Shown: positions 1-9,655 of the stretch, one piece after another | Layout of the letters: every line of letters begins with the position of its first letter | Position numbering within the stretch: position 1 is the first letter of the stretch | Source: Cavia porcellus | Taxonomy: Eukaryota; Chordata; Mammalia; Rodentia; Caviidae | Reading direction: 5' to 3' | DNA length: 64,000 bases | Assembly: GCF_034190915.1 (NCBI RefSeq) | Contig: NW_026947489.1 | Location: 56,296,001 to 56,360,000 of the forward strand | The notes under the pieces: generated by a model | The model's input: the letters and a program-made list of their open reading frames with translations, nothing else | Told to the model about the DNA's origin: nothing | Database searches by the model: none | Program-made: the position numbers and the translations under genes

Positions 1-126
1 GGACCCCAGGACAATGTCCTGCACAAGTCTAGCTGTAGACCTGGAACCCATGACAATGACTTCCACAAGTCCAGCAGGAGGCCTAGCGTGCATGACAATG
101 TTTCATGCAAGTCTATATCAAGGATC
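1..126. repeat. three degenerate tandem units of about 42 bp
   Basis: Three consecutive blocks share the pattern GACAATG, then CACAAGTC or a close variant, at a spacing of about 42 bases (near positions 10, 51 and 94). The units differ at many positions, so this is an old tandem array or part of an unrecognised retroelement. No coding potential is seen. Confidence 0.45.
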
Positions 127-599
127 TGCACTAAGAAGGCTGAAGAGTCTATGACAGAAAAGTGAAGAGTCTGCACCCTGGATTCAGTGTTTCCTCAGCT
201 GAAAAATTCAATACAAAAGCTGAAGAGTCTTTTCCAGAAGCCAGGTGAGGATGTCTAAGCTGAAGGCAAAGACTGGAGCTCCTCTGAAGAACAGAAGCTC
301 ACAGTCCTTCCTCACTTCCCTTTATATCCTCCAGGTGATGAGTCACCCCAGGGTGGGTCCTCTAACCCTAGGGTCTAGAATTACTGGGTTAAGCCTCTAA
401 ACTTTTCAAATTGATACAACCCATCAACCACTACACTACAATGATTCTAATTCCTATGTCCCATATAAAAAGACCGTGGATCAGTGTTTAAGTAACTCAA
501 GGTAAGAGCTAGGATTCATCTAACTTCCTATGGATTTTGGTGCTCTTTCTGCCCTCTGTAGTCTTGTGCCTTGGAGCAGGTTTGTTCCCACCCAAACCC

Positions 600-1093
600 A
601 TATCGAGGAATGATCTGCAGTGCAATGGTACTGAGAGTTGGTAGGACCTTTAAGAGATGACACTGTGTGGGGGTGATTGGATCATGACTTGCGAAGGGTT
701 AGTGCTGGTGTCCTGGAGTAGGTTAGGTCTTTCAGGAGTGGTGAGGGCTCTATGAGACTGGGTTTTGATAAAAGAGTGAGCCTGGCCTTTCCATAGTCTC
801 TTCATTTTCTCACAATATCAGCTCTCTCTCTCTCTCTATCTCTCTCTCCACCCTGCCCTCCTCTTTCTTCTCCTCCTCCTTGTTCATTTCCCTCCTTTTC
901 TCCACCCTTATCCCTGCCCCGCCCCGTGATGCCAAAGCCACATTGTAAGGAAGGCAAAAGACCAGCAGAGGGCAGTGCTGTGCGATGTGGAGTTCTTGGC
1001 CTCTAAACCGGTGACCCATAAATAGGCTTGTTTTCTTTATCTATTATCTAGCATCAAGTATTCTGTTACAGCAATTGCAAAGAGACCCAGACA
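600..1093 (+). repeat. old MaLR-type LTR remnant (MLT/MST-like)
   Basis: The order of segments follows a MaLR LTR: a GTGATTGGATCATGA block, a segment reading AAAAGAGTGAGCCTGGCC, a CT-rich stretch at about 820-900, and a 3' end reading TATTCTGTTACAGCAA followed by AGACCCAGAC. It is strongly diverged and I give the boundaries only roughly. The CT-rich tract also appears in reverse as a short open frame of no significance. Confidence 0.5.
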
Positions 1094-2104
1094 AATCCCT
1101 TTCTAGACCACAGACTGACTAGAGAAGAGAAAGAAACAGGAAAAAGCAGGCGATGGAGAAGAAAGCCCCCAAAGACAGGTACTCCAGGTTGAGGGGAAAA
1201 CTGGGCAGTAATGGGACTGGTGAGGAAGGTGCTCTTGTCCTCCAGAATATGGTGTGGGGAAAGAGTCCCACAAACAGGCAGTGTGGCTCTGGAGTGATCC
1301 CTGCCATTCAGAAGTCCTGAAAGAGCCTCCTCGCCTAATCCTCTGCTGAGAAAATCCTACAGTCTCTCCCCTGGTGGCACTCCTGCCTGGACCCTCAGTC
1401 CTCAGTCCTACCCTCGGAGTCACTGAGGCCCTGGAATTCCTACCCACTTCTAGGGCCTGTAGAGGTCTTGGCCAGAACCTCACACTTGACGTCTCTGATG
1501 AGCATATTCTCAGGACCATCAGATGCCCTGGGCTCGGCTGCTGCTGGGGTGCAGTTTGGGCAAACTTCTGCTGCACTCCATGTGTCTCCACAGAGGTTCT
1601 TGGAGGGTTCAGAGGGAGCCAGGGAAGAACAGAGAAGGGGAGCAAGCCAAGTTGGCTCACGCCATTTGCAACCCAAAAATGTTCAACTATTCTAGTTGTA
1701 CTTGACATTAAAAGGCAAGACTGTCATGATAGAATGATGGAAATACATGATAGAATGATGGTATACACATTCATTTTATTAAAACATGATTTAGAGAAAT
1801 GCAGAGATTTTAAATGTGCAATCTAATGAGTTCTTTAAAATGTACTCACAGTGTAACCTACACTCCTAAAATACAGAATATTATCGCCCCCCAGGAAATT
1901 TCCTAGTGCCAGGTGAAATTAATCTCTGGCTCCCACCACTATCCCAAGGAAGAGAAGGCTGTTCTGATTTCTACCCAAATGGACTGGTTCTACTGCTCAG
2001 CAGTCACTCAGCATGTTTTCTGCCATTGGCCCCTGTCAGTCTCTGCAGGAAATACCTTGAAATAGAAAGACAAATATACCTTGGAAGACAGACAAAGTTA
2101 CCAT

Positions 2105-2290
2105 GCTGAATAAACAAGGTATACCACCCAAAATAAGACACAGAGCCTCTATTAACAAGATATAGAGAACTATTTCTTTTAAAATGTGGGTCATCAGTCT
2201 GCGTAGCAGGCTGTAGTCTCAACAATGCACCTCCTTCAAAAGGCTGTAAGTCATCAAACAAGGAATAACTGCGTTAGACCACATTATCAG
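2105..2290 (+). repeat. local duplication, copy A
   Basis: The block TAAACAAGGTATAC, an AAGACAC motif, a CTAT..CAAGAT segment and TTAGAGA/ATAGAGA reappears about 1.15 kb downstream at 3255-3385 in the same order. The following CTCAACAA and GTAAGTC segments also recur. The copies are clearly diverged, so the duplication is old. Confidence 0.6.
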
Positions 2291-3254
2291 AACAGCTCAA
2301 TGAAAATTATTTGTTTTTCTTAAGAACACCTGCTCTCCAATAACTTTTAAAATAAAACACAGCAGCACCAACAAATCATCCTCTCAGCTGCTTCAGACAA
2401 CACTGATCTCTCACATGTCAGAAAAGGCAGGGAATAAAATTATCAGAAAATCCAGGATACCTCACAATACAGAAATGATGTAGAAAATGCTCATCTATGA
2501 CCAGGACTGCAAAACAGAAGCAGTTCAGATATATCCCCTGAGAAAAGATGTACACTCATATGATATGAGACATTCCTACATACAAAAGATTTCAACGGTA
2601 ACACTGCTCCTGAAGAGTTTGTTTTTATCTGAGAATTGATTTAACTCCAAAGGAGTCAATTTTATTGTCACGTGAAGAACCAGTGGAAGCAAACAGTCCT
2701 TAGAAGTGAGCTCAACACAAAGAATCCGCTGATGAACCTTTCTAACCCTTTCACGGAGATGTTGTGCCTGGATCCTGGTGATCAGCAGCCTTCCTAAGAC
2801 CATGCTCTAAATCACTCCCTCTGCACCAAAACAGGCAGACCATCTATTTTTGGTAACTGTATAAGACTCCTTATAAATGGGGCGTCTCGCTTTGTCCCAG
2901 TATACAGAAAATGTCAGGATCAGACATTATAAAAATGAAACCAATTTTGAAGACATTTATCTTTTCATGAATGCTGTGTTTATTTGCACAATATGCTTCA
3001 TGAATGTGCCTGAAATACAACAGACTATTAGTATCCCCCACTTAACAATCTAATCTTACTCCTGTGACCAGGTCATTAAATGTATTTAGTCACTAAATGA
3101 GCAATCATACATAGGATGCCCATTACAATATTCAGAATACAAAAATGATCAAAAGAAACTCCAACTTGCCAGCTTCGCTTTTATCTGCTTCTTGCCTGTG
3201 GTACTGTAATGTTTAACCAAACAAAACTACAGCACAGTCAGCAAAAATTACAGT

Positions 3255-3390
3255 GCTGTCTAAACAAGGTATACAAAATAAAAGACACTGAGGGTCTATC
3301 AGCAAGATTTAGAGAGCTCGAAAGAAAAAAAGACAGGGCATAAGGCCTAACAACGGGGTTGTAAGTCCTCCGAGGTTAACCAGGTAGGTC
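3255..3390 (+). repeat. local duplication, copy B
   Basis: This is the partner of the block at 2105-2290, with several small insertions and deletions. It lies about 0.8 kb from the intact tRNA-Cys gene. The pair may be a relic of the segmental duplications that multiplied the tRNA units, but this is inference. Confidence 0.55.
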
Positions 3391-4142
3391 GTAAGTTAAC
3401 GATACTCATGGTCCACTGCTTCCTCTGCATGTTTCAGAAACTGCCACACTTTCTCCATCTTTCCCCCTTGTCCTCTCCACCCTTAAGTGCTACCAGCATC
3501 CTCCTGGTGCTTTCCCTAAACCCACACACAGTGACGTGGATAGAAACAGCTCATCCTGGCTGTGTGAACCTACACACGACCTGTGGAGAGCCCCTCCAAA
3601 ATCTCGGGAAGATGCTCATTATTTCATCCCATCAGTCCCTCACTCAACAAACACAGAACTTGTTAGGTTCTGTGTTCTGTCATCTACACTGAGACCACAG
3701 ACAGGTAAGACATAGTCTTCAATCCTCAAAGAGTATTAATCCTACTAGCAGATGAGCCCATAAGCCAAAATACTTCCCAAGGGGAGACCCACGAAAGCAG
3801 GAGTAAGGATCCTGGGGATGAAGGGGTGCTTCTTGGAACATTTGCCATAGAAGGAAGCTGGGCTCTTTAGCTTCTCAGATCTCCTAGAAGGTTGGGTTTC
3901 CATACAGGGAGCGAGCCTCAGGGTAATGGCCTTGAGGACTGACAGTTGGCACCATCTGACCGGCCATACCCTGGATGGGCCTTCACAGCGCCCTCTGCTG
4001 TCTTCTGGAAGCTAGAGCACAGAGCAACACCCAACAGCCATATATGGGACACTGTTGGCAGGTAAGAGACAATATGGGTGACAACAGCCATCTTGTGACT
4101 CCTCATTATTAATCACTTCAAAAAGAGTTTTCTCTGACATCT

Positions 4143-4146
4143 AAAA
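4143..4146 (-). terminator. Pol III terminator of tRNA-Cys
   Basis: Four A's on the plus strand give TTTT on the minus strand, 11 bases beyond the 3' end of the tRNA. This is the normal signal for RNA polymerase III release. Confidence 0.8.
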
Positions 4147-4157
4147 GTAAAGCCAGC

Positions 4158-4229
4158 AGGGGGCACCGGGATTTGAACCGGGGACCTCTTGATCTGCAGT
4201 CAAATGCTCTACCCCTGAGCTATGCCCCC
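4158..4229 (-). tRNA. tRNA-Cys (anticodon GCA), intact
   Basis: The minus strand encodes a complete 72-nt cysteine tRNA without intron. The acceptor GGGGGCA pairs with TGCCCCC and the discriminator base is T. The D stem is GCTC/GAGC. The anticodon loop is CTGCAGA (anticodon GCA) on the stem TTTGA/TCAAG, and the T arm has the loop TTCAAAT. Both internal promoter blocks are intact: the A box begins TAGCTCAGGGG and the B box is GGTTCAAATCC. CCA is not encoded, as expected in a eukaryote. It delivers cysteine at UGC and UGU codons. A TTTT terminator follows at 4143-4146. Three decayed relatives lie within 6.7 kb, so this is a cluster member. Human tRNA-Cys genes are, as I recall, clustered beside KRBA1 on 7q36. 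Confidence 0.97.
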
Positions 4230-5298
4230 ACTTGGCCAGGCAAGTAGAAGAAGCACTACAAAGCTGTGTGGCCACACCTGCCTCACCTTCCCGACACCTG
4301 CACTTCAAGAGCCTGGCCGTCCTCAGGCCCGCCCTTCCTCCCAGGCTGCCCTGACTACCCCTGCACACCTCACTGCCACCTCTTCTGCTGAGCAGCCCTG
4401 CCTGGCCCCAGTCCCTGCCTCAGGCTCTGGCATTCAAAATATAAAGGTCTACAGCTGTAACGCCCTGCACACTCATCTCTCGGAGTCCCCCTCCAGGAGG
4501 GAGCTGCTCAGCAGACTCTGTAGAGGACAGGAAGGCCGTGAAGTGGGCTTGGGGTGGGGCACCGGTGGCATGGAGGGCTGGGCCAAAACTGTGGTTCTTG
4601 GTTTCCCTGAGAGCTAAATCAGACCCTCTGTAAAGAGGACCTAGAGCTTCTGTGGTGATCTAGGGAGTTTCCTGGGTGACTCTGACAGGTTGGAAGATCT
4701 TGATTTTATCTGTGCCCTTCCTTGGTATCGAACTGAAAAGTTACAGTGGTTAAAATGATGTGAAAACAAAACACACCCAATTACTGACCACGCTGTAACT
4801 AGAGTCCTTCTTTATGGTAATGAGCCTCATTGTTCCAAATGTATTGAAAAATGTGACTCCCTTACCTCGCTCTTCCTCCCATTTTGTTTTCCATTTATAG
4901 TTGTCTCCACCTTTGCAGTTACAGAATCCCACCATGTACCAGACAGAAAAAATGATCTGAAAAGAGGGCCCCATGCATGGGCAGGAAAATCATGAAATAG
5001 AAATCAGAGAGCTCTATAGCTCTTGGAGCGTGGCACAGGACAGACTGCAACCTTTCTGCAGCAGGAAAGGAAGGACCGGCCAGGGACAGCCAGACTTCAC
5101 CCCACCCTTTCTGACTTTCCCTCAGTCTCCCACCACTGCACTCCTGGCCACTGCCTTCTCCTCCAACCTAGCAGCCAATGTCCCACAGTCAGAACTGAAG
5201 GCCAGGCAGGGTCAGGCTGGAAAGGCGCTGGTGATTATACAGTGCTGTAAAACCCAACATGGTTTTCCTGCCACTAGAATCACTGGATGTTAGAAAAA
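4230..5298. other. intergenic, no gene recognised
   Basis: Unique-looking sequence between the intact tRNA and the ID SINE. It is GC-rich to about 4620, then becomes mixed. An open frame of 131 codons (4222-4617) lies on the strand opposite the tRNA and overlaps it. It has no recognisable domain and I do not consider it a gene. Confidence 0.45.
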
Positions 5299-5448
5299 GA
5301 TTGTTCCCCCCAAATTTATTTATTTATTTATTTTGTCTTTTTCCTTTTTATCGGTACCAGGGATGGAACTCACGACTGCCTGCTTTCAAGGCAGGCGCTT
5401 ATGCCACTGAGCTAAATCCCCAGCCCTGATTGTTCCCCCCAAATTTAT
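5299..5448 (-). mobile_element. ID-type SINE, minus, with 21-bp target duplication
   Basis: The SINE body occupies about 5320-5427 on the minus strand. It begins GGGCTGGGGATTTAGCTCAG, has the tRNA-like B box GAGTTCCATCC and the tail GGTACCGATAAAAAGGAAAAAGAC. It is bounded by perfect 21-bp direct repeats (5299-5319 and 5428-5448) beginning GATTGTTCCCCCC, the signature of L1-mediated insertion. The intact duplication suggests a fairly young insertion. Confidence 0.93.
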
Positions 5449-5753
5449 AATCCCCAGATTCCCCTTGCATGCCACTAAGTAGAGTTACTAATGTTAATTT
5501 GTTCTTTTAGTGACCTTATTCGTTTAACTCTAGTGTAAAAATCAAGATGTAGTGACCAGATTCAGCACATCTTTGCAAATGTAAACTTTAAAGGACAACT
5601 ACTTAAATACTTCTAAAATACACAAAGATCGTTAACAAGAGGACTTGGGCTTCTTCCAAATACCGGATGTCACCAGACAAAACTGACAGGACACTAGGTA
5701 GGGTGGTGATGAAGGTGGCCCTTCTAGGTTTGGCAATAAAAGGAGTCACCAGT

Positions 5754-5802
5754 AGGGGGCACCCGGATTTGATCCGCAGTCAAAAGCTCCCCCTTGCGCT
5801 AC
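5754..5802 (-). pseudogene. tRNA-Cys pseudogene, deleted
   Basis: On the minus strand the 3' acceptor half (GGGTGCCCCCT) and the anticodon region (TTTTGACTGCGGATC) of tRNA-Cys remain. About 16 bases covering the variable loop and the 5' side of the T arm are missing, and the 5' acceptor strand is replaced by a CA/TG microsatellite. The trailer ACTGG and a following TTTT (5738-5741) resemble those of the intact gene. It cannot fold as a tRNA. Confidence 0.85.
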
Positions 5803-5842
5803 ACACACACACACACACACATACACACACACACACACACAC
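5801..5842. repeat. (CA)n microsatellite
   Basis: About 20 CA dinucleotides with one T interruption near 5821. It abuts the truncated 5' end of the tRNA-Cys pseudogene. Confidence 0.95.
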
Positions 5843-6584
5843 GTGCCTAGCCTAGTTTTCTTCCTAGCCTGTGTCACTCGACACTATGACAGCCCTAGTG
5901 TACGACTCATTCCTTCTCAATCAGACTATGGAAGCCGACAGATTCACTGCCAACCACTCAGAAATCACTCTTTAGGCTATGAGTCGCCATTTATTCCCAG
6001 AGGACATGCCCAGCACTGATGGGCTCTTTTCTACCCAGCCTGCTCATGGCTCAGTCTGAATCCCTTCAATAAATGAGAAGTGGATGACAGGATAATGAAA
6101 CTATTTTTCATGATGGAATCTAGGCCACTACACACTTTGGGCCCCAGGTATATACTGGTAACATTTCAAGATGCCAAAACACAAACCTCACTTCACTATG
6201 TTCAGCTGCCTTCATAACCAACAGCGGCTGCCAACAGGGAGGAGCAGACCAGTCTCTCTCCCCATCTCCTACCAGGGGAGGCTTGTGTTGATTGAGAAAA
6301 CTGTAAACATGATTTCTGAGAAAACAAGACATTATTTCTGACCCTTGCATGCCCCTAATCCAGATGACGTACCGTATGGGAACCCATTTACTGCAGTAAA
6401 TAATGACCCTGCAGGACTGGACAACAGGGAAACACATCCCTGACATTGGTTCACGGTCATTCCAATGATAGGCAAGAACTCTGCGTCTCTTTCCCTGTTT
6501 TGGAGAACATAGCTTACCCCAAAACTCAAGTGAGGGAGAACAAAAAACGCTGAGATTTAGAAGTCAACAATCGAAAACACCAAT
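5843..6584. other. intergenic, no gene recognised
   Basis: I see no repeat family or exon signal here. The minus-strand open frames at about 6120-6530 have no recognisable motif and no supporting context. Confidence 0.4.
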
Positions 6585-6656
6585 AGGGGGCACCTGGGTT
6601 TAAGGGGGGGGCTTTCTGATCTGCAGTCAAATGCTCTACCTCTGAGCTACACCCCC
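6585..6656 (-). pseudogene. tRNA-Cys pseudogene with ruined T arm
   Basis: This is a 72-nt minus-strand copy aligned end to end with tRNA-Cys. The acceptor stem is nearly intact (GGGGGTG with TGCCCCC, one G-T pair). The D arm GCTC/GAGC and the anticodon arm TTTGA-CTGCAGA-TCAGA are intact. The T arm is replaced by a run of C's followed by TTAAACC, so neither the T stem nor the B box survives. The trailer ATTGGTG and a TTTT (6574-6577) are still present. Transcription by RNA polymerase III should be weak or lost. Confidence 0.85.
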
Positions 6657-7376
6657 GCTAACAAAAGCAAACATCTCAGTGCCTCTCACCTGTGCTTCCA
6701 TATTCAAGGCTGCTGTGATCTGTAAGCCCTGTCCATTCTGGTTTGCCTATAGACCCTCACAGGCAGGACCCTGCTCCATAAACCACAAATCGGCCAGAGG
6801 CTCCTCTACCCCTGCGCCCCTCCCCGCTACTTCCTGAAATCCTTGTTTCTCTGATGGACTCCTGTACTCCACAGCTGTGAGCCCACCAGTACCAGTGCAA
6901 GGTAGCCTGGGTTTAGGAATAAAGCCTGAGACGAGGCCCTTCCATCCTTAGTGCCTGTTCAGCTCTGCTTTGCAGCCCATGTCTGCTTCCTCCTCATTCC
7001 TCTCTTCTATTGCCTGCCCCTCCCTAGTTAGGCAGCCACCTAGGGGGTCCGTGCACACCAGGGGATTGAAGGGGTCCTGGTGTTATTCAAAGACCACTTC
7101 CTCTGTCCCACAGCAGGACAGCAGGCCTAGCTTGGATCCCTGTCCCCTGATAGATGTTCATTCACATGGCGGGGACGTGCCTGTCCTTTCTAACTGCATC
7201 TCAAAGATGACAAGGGTTGAGAGAAAAGACAGGAATCTAATGGGGCGTTAGCTGTCCAGTGCGGGGGTGGCAGCAGCTCCGTGAAAAATGACTACAGTCC
7301 GGTCTCATGCCCATACTGCTTATGTAAAGAATCACTTTGTCAGACACAAACTATTTTACTTTAAAAACATAACCTA
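6657..7376. other. intergenic, no gene recognised
   Basis: Moderately GC-rich sequence without a recognisable repeat, exon or RNA gene. Confidence 0.4.
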
Positions 7377-7465
7377 GGGGCTAGGGATTTACTTCAATGG
7401 CAGAGTGCCAGCAAGTGTGAGGTCCTGAGTGTGAGTCTTCATGGCAAAAATAAATAAATAAAAAT
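7377..7465 (+). mobile_element. ID-type SINE, diverged
   Basis: It starts GGGGCTAGGGATTTACTTCAATGGCAGAGTG-like (split here as GGGGCTAGGG and GGCAGAGTGCC) and ends in an AAATAAATAAATAAAA tail. Imperfect direct repeats of the type AACATAACCTA and AACATAATCTA flank it. Confidence 0.85.
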
Positions 7466-8109
7466 TAAAAAACATAATCTAAATTCAAAGTAAGTATTTC
7501 AGTTAAAAACAGGCATTGTTCCCTTCAGGTTCACCTAATCAACCTGATACCAAGTTGCCCATTCTTACCTCCACACCCTGAAATTAGGGCCCCTCGTTCC
7601 TCCATTGAATGAGCCTTGCGGGTCAGTGAGGGTAGTGAAGAAGGTTCATCAACCCATGGAATCCAGAGACACCTGGTGATTTGCTCAAAGTAAGACTGCA
7701 AGGAACAGCCACAACACAGACGTCCAGCCCTACCCTGGCACAGCCACGGTCCTGCTCTACTGTTCACCTTTCAGCCACCTGGGAAAGCTCAACTCAAACC
7801 AAGGTTTCTTATCTCTGCACAGGCCGGCAGTGAGCTCGGCTGAAAGACACAGACACCTCACAGATTGGTGCCAACCGGGTTCATGACTGCTAGACTTGAT
7901 TGAGCCCCGTTGTCTGCAGTTCATGAATCCTTCCCCACTCCACTCAATCTCCACTCTAGTTACTTAGCAAGTTTGTCTACTCTCCTTCAATTCTGGCCCC
8001 ATATCTTTCCCCTTGTCACTCATTCCACTAGAAGGAAGGAAAACAATCAGATTCCTGCCACTGAGCCTACTTGTAATGTGTGTAATGTGTGTCTTGTATT
8101 CAAGACTGA
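7466..8109. other. intergenic, no gene recognised
   Basis: No recognisable repeat or exon. A sequence resembling the reverse of an L1 ORF2 end begins at about 8110. Confidence 0.4.
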
Positions 8110-8425
8110 ATAAAATTTCATTGTATGCCTGTACTTTTGCTTCTCCAGTCATTCATCAATGGATGTTCAGGTTACTTCTACATTTTAGCTATTGTGAATA
8201 ATACTGCTGTACCAGTATCTCATTAAATGCCTGCTTTAACTTTGGAATACATACTCAGAAAAGAATTGCAGAATTGTACAGTTATTCTATTTTTAAGTTT
8301 TAAAAGAATGACCATGCTGTTTTCCATAATGGCTGCACCATTTTCTGTAACAACTATGGTATAAAAGGGTCCCAATTTGTACACACTCACTAGCACTTAA
8401 TTTCTGTTTTTGTAGTAATAACCAT

Positions 8426-8815
8426 TTTTTGTGTCTGGATGTCCCCTCAAAGCCTCATGCAGTGGTGGGGTCAGGCTTTTTTGAGGCAGCCGAATCCAGA
8501 GTCTGTGATTGATTCATAGTGCAATGCTGGGATTAAGGGTAAGTGATTTCTGGATCAGTGCACTGGTTAGATTGGCACCACTCTAATCCCGGAAGTCTGA
8601 GTAAGATACAATAAAAAGGAGGAAAAGAGCCTCACCTCCCTCCTTTTGCTCTTCTTGTTTCTGCTGTCTTCCGTAGCTATGAACTGTTGCCCCTGCCTGA
8701 CAGCCAAAAGATTATGGACTGAAACTTCCACAAACCGTGAGCTAAATAAACCTTCCCCCTTTAACTTTGGATGTTGGGTATTTTGTCTCAGCAATGAGAG
8801 AAAAGTAACTAAAAT
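8426..8815 (+). mobile_element. solo LTR, MaLR (MST/MLT-like)
   Basis: A 390-bp LTR with the MaLR hallmarks: GTGTCTGGATGTCCCCTCAAAG near the start (in two blocks), AAATAAACCTTCC as the poly(A) region, and TATTTTGTCTCAGCAATG near the end. It lies in an L1 with ACCAT direct repeats on both sides (8421-8425 and 8816-8820), the 5-bp duplication expected of an ERVL/MaLR integrase. Confidence 0.85.
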
Positions 8816-9121
8816 ACCATCCTAGTGTGCACGCGTTCCTTGATTTGCGTTTCTCTAGTGATTAAGAATGGTGAGCATTTTTTTCACGTGTGTATGGCCA
8901 CTTGTATATCTTCTTTGGAGAAATGACTGTTCAATTCATTTCCTATTGTTTAGTTGGGTTGTTATGTTGTTGAGTTTTAGGAATTATTGTATAGTCTAGA
9001 TACCAATTCCTTATAAGATTTATAAATATTCTCATTCTTTCTGCAGGTCAATTCTTTTTACTTTATTGACAGTGTCTTTTGGTTCACAAAATATTTTGAA
9101 CTGCATGCAGTTCAATTTACC

Positions 9122-9207
9122 TATTTTTTTTTTAATCAGGGATTGAACTCATGACCACATGCTTGCAAAGAAGGCACTTGTGCCACTGAGCTAAATTCCC
9201 AGTCCCC
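9122..9207 (-). mobile_element. ID-type SINE, minus, older copy
   Basis: On the plus strand it reads poly-T, AATCAGGGATTGAACTCATG, TTGCAAAG, CACTGAGCTAAATTCCCAG. TTTACCTATT flanks it on both sides as the target duplication, within the old L1. Confidence 0.88.
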
Positions 9208-9266
9208 AGTTTACCTATTTCTTGCTGCCTTTGCCTCTGGTGTCATAGTCAAGAAAGCATTGTGAA

Positions 9267-9356
9267 AAGCTGGGCAAGATGGCACATGCCTATAATCCTA
9301 GCACTTGGGATACTGAGGCAAGAGGAGCATAAGTTCCAAGTCAACCTGGACTATGT
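9267..9356 (+). mobile_element. B1-type SINE, 3' truncated
   Basis: It starts GCTGGGCAAGATGGCACATG, runs through CTATAATCCTAGCACTTGGG and ends abruptly at TGGACTATGTA, without the usual A-rich tail. It is joined to an unclassified repeat. Confidence 0.8.
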
Positions 9357-9487
9357 ACTGTATTTAACCAAAAATAAGATCTAACCAGAAAATAAGCCCT
9401 AGCAAGAGTTTTTTCAGAATGCTCATAATATAACTCCAAAAATAAGCCCTAGTAAAAGGGCATTCACCCAATGGACACATTTAGTAC
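9357..9487. repeat. unclassified repeat with ATAAG(C/A)-CCTA motifs
   Basis: Three spaced copies of an ATAAGNNCTA motif (ATAAGATCTAACC, ATAAGCCCTAGC, ATAAGCCCTAG) occur within about 90 bases, together with TTTTTTCAGAATGCTCATAATAT. I have seen similar sequence in non-autonomous elements of several vertebrates but cannot name the family. It sits between two B1 copies. Confidence 0.45.
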
Positions 9488-9492
9488 AGAAG

Positions 9493-9655
9493 TACTGACT
9501 TATACAGCCAGATGTGGTGGTATACACCTGTAATCCCAGAAATCAGGAGGCTGAGGCAGGGAGATGGCTGCAAGTTCAAGACCAGCTTGAGCTACAAAGT
9601 GAGCTCAAGGCCAGCCTGAACTACATAGTGAGACCCTATCTCAAAAAGATAAAAA
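9493..9655 (+). mobile_element. B1-type SINE
   Basis: A full copy with CCAGATGTGGTGGTATACAC, GTAATCCCAGAAATCAGGAG and GTGAGACCCTATCTCAAAAA. It carries an internal duplication: both AGACCAGCTTGAGCTACAAA and AGGCCAGCCTGAACTACATA are present, as in rodent B1 with internal duplication. Confidence 0.92.

Larger units (their letters stand above)
1100..4140. other. intergenic stretch, no gene recognised
   Basis: There is no exon-like or RNA-gene signal. The only structure seen is an internal duplication (about 2100-2290 against 3255-3385, listed separately). Open frames here are short, overlap on both strands and resemble no family I know. Confidence 0.5.
8110..9265 (-). mobile_element. old L1 fragment (ORF2 3' region), minus
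   Basis: The plus strand reads like the reverse complement of the 3' part of L1 ORF2. Examples are CATCAATGGATGTTCAGGTT, TAGCTATTGTGAATAATACT, GCTGTTTTCCATAATGGCTG and TTTCTTCTTTGG-like blocks, ending at the GGTGTCATAGTCAAGAAAGC motif. The element is interrupted by an LTR (8426-8815) and by an ID SINE (about 9122-9207). All frames are broken. Confidence 0.85.

Noticed and set aside
1103..1708. 201-codon minus-strand open frame
   Set aside because: It overlaps a 150-codon frame on the other strand and has no recognisable domain, splice context or repeat origin that would make it coding.
4222..4617. 131-codon plus-strand open frame beside the tRNA
   Set aside because: It overlaps the antisense of tRNA-Cys and is proline/serine-rich in a GC-rich stretch; no family is recognised.
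5801..5842. possible CRISPR-like or regulatory array
   Set aside because: A simple CA microsatellite; no spacers, and the genome is mammalian.
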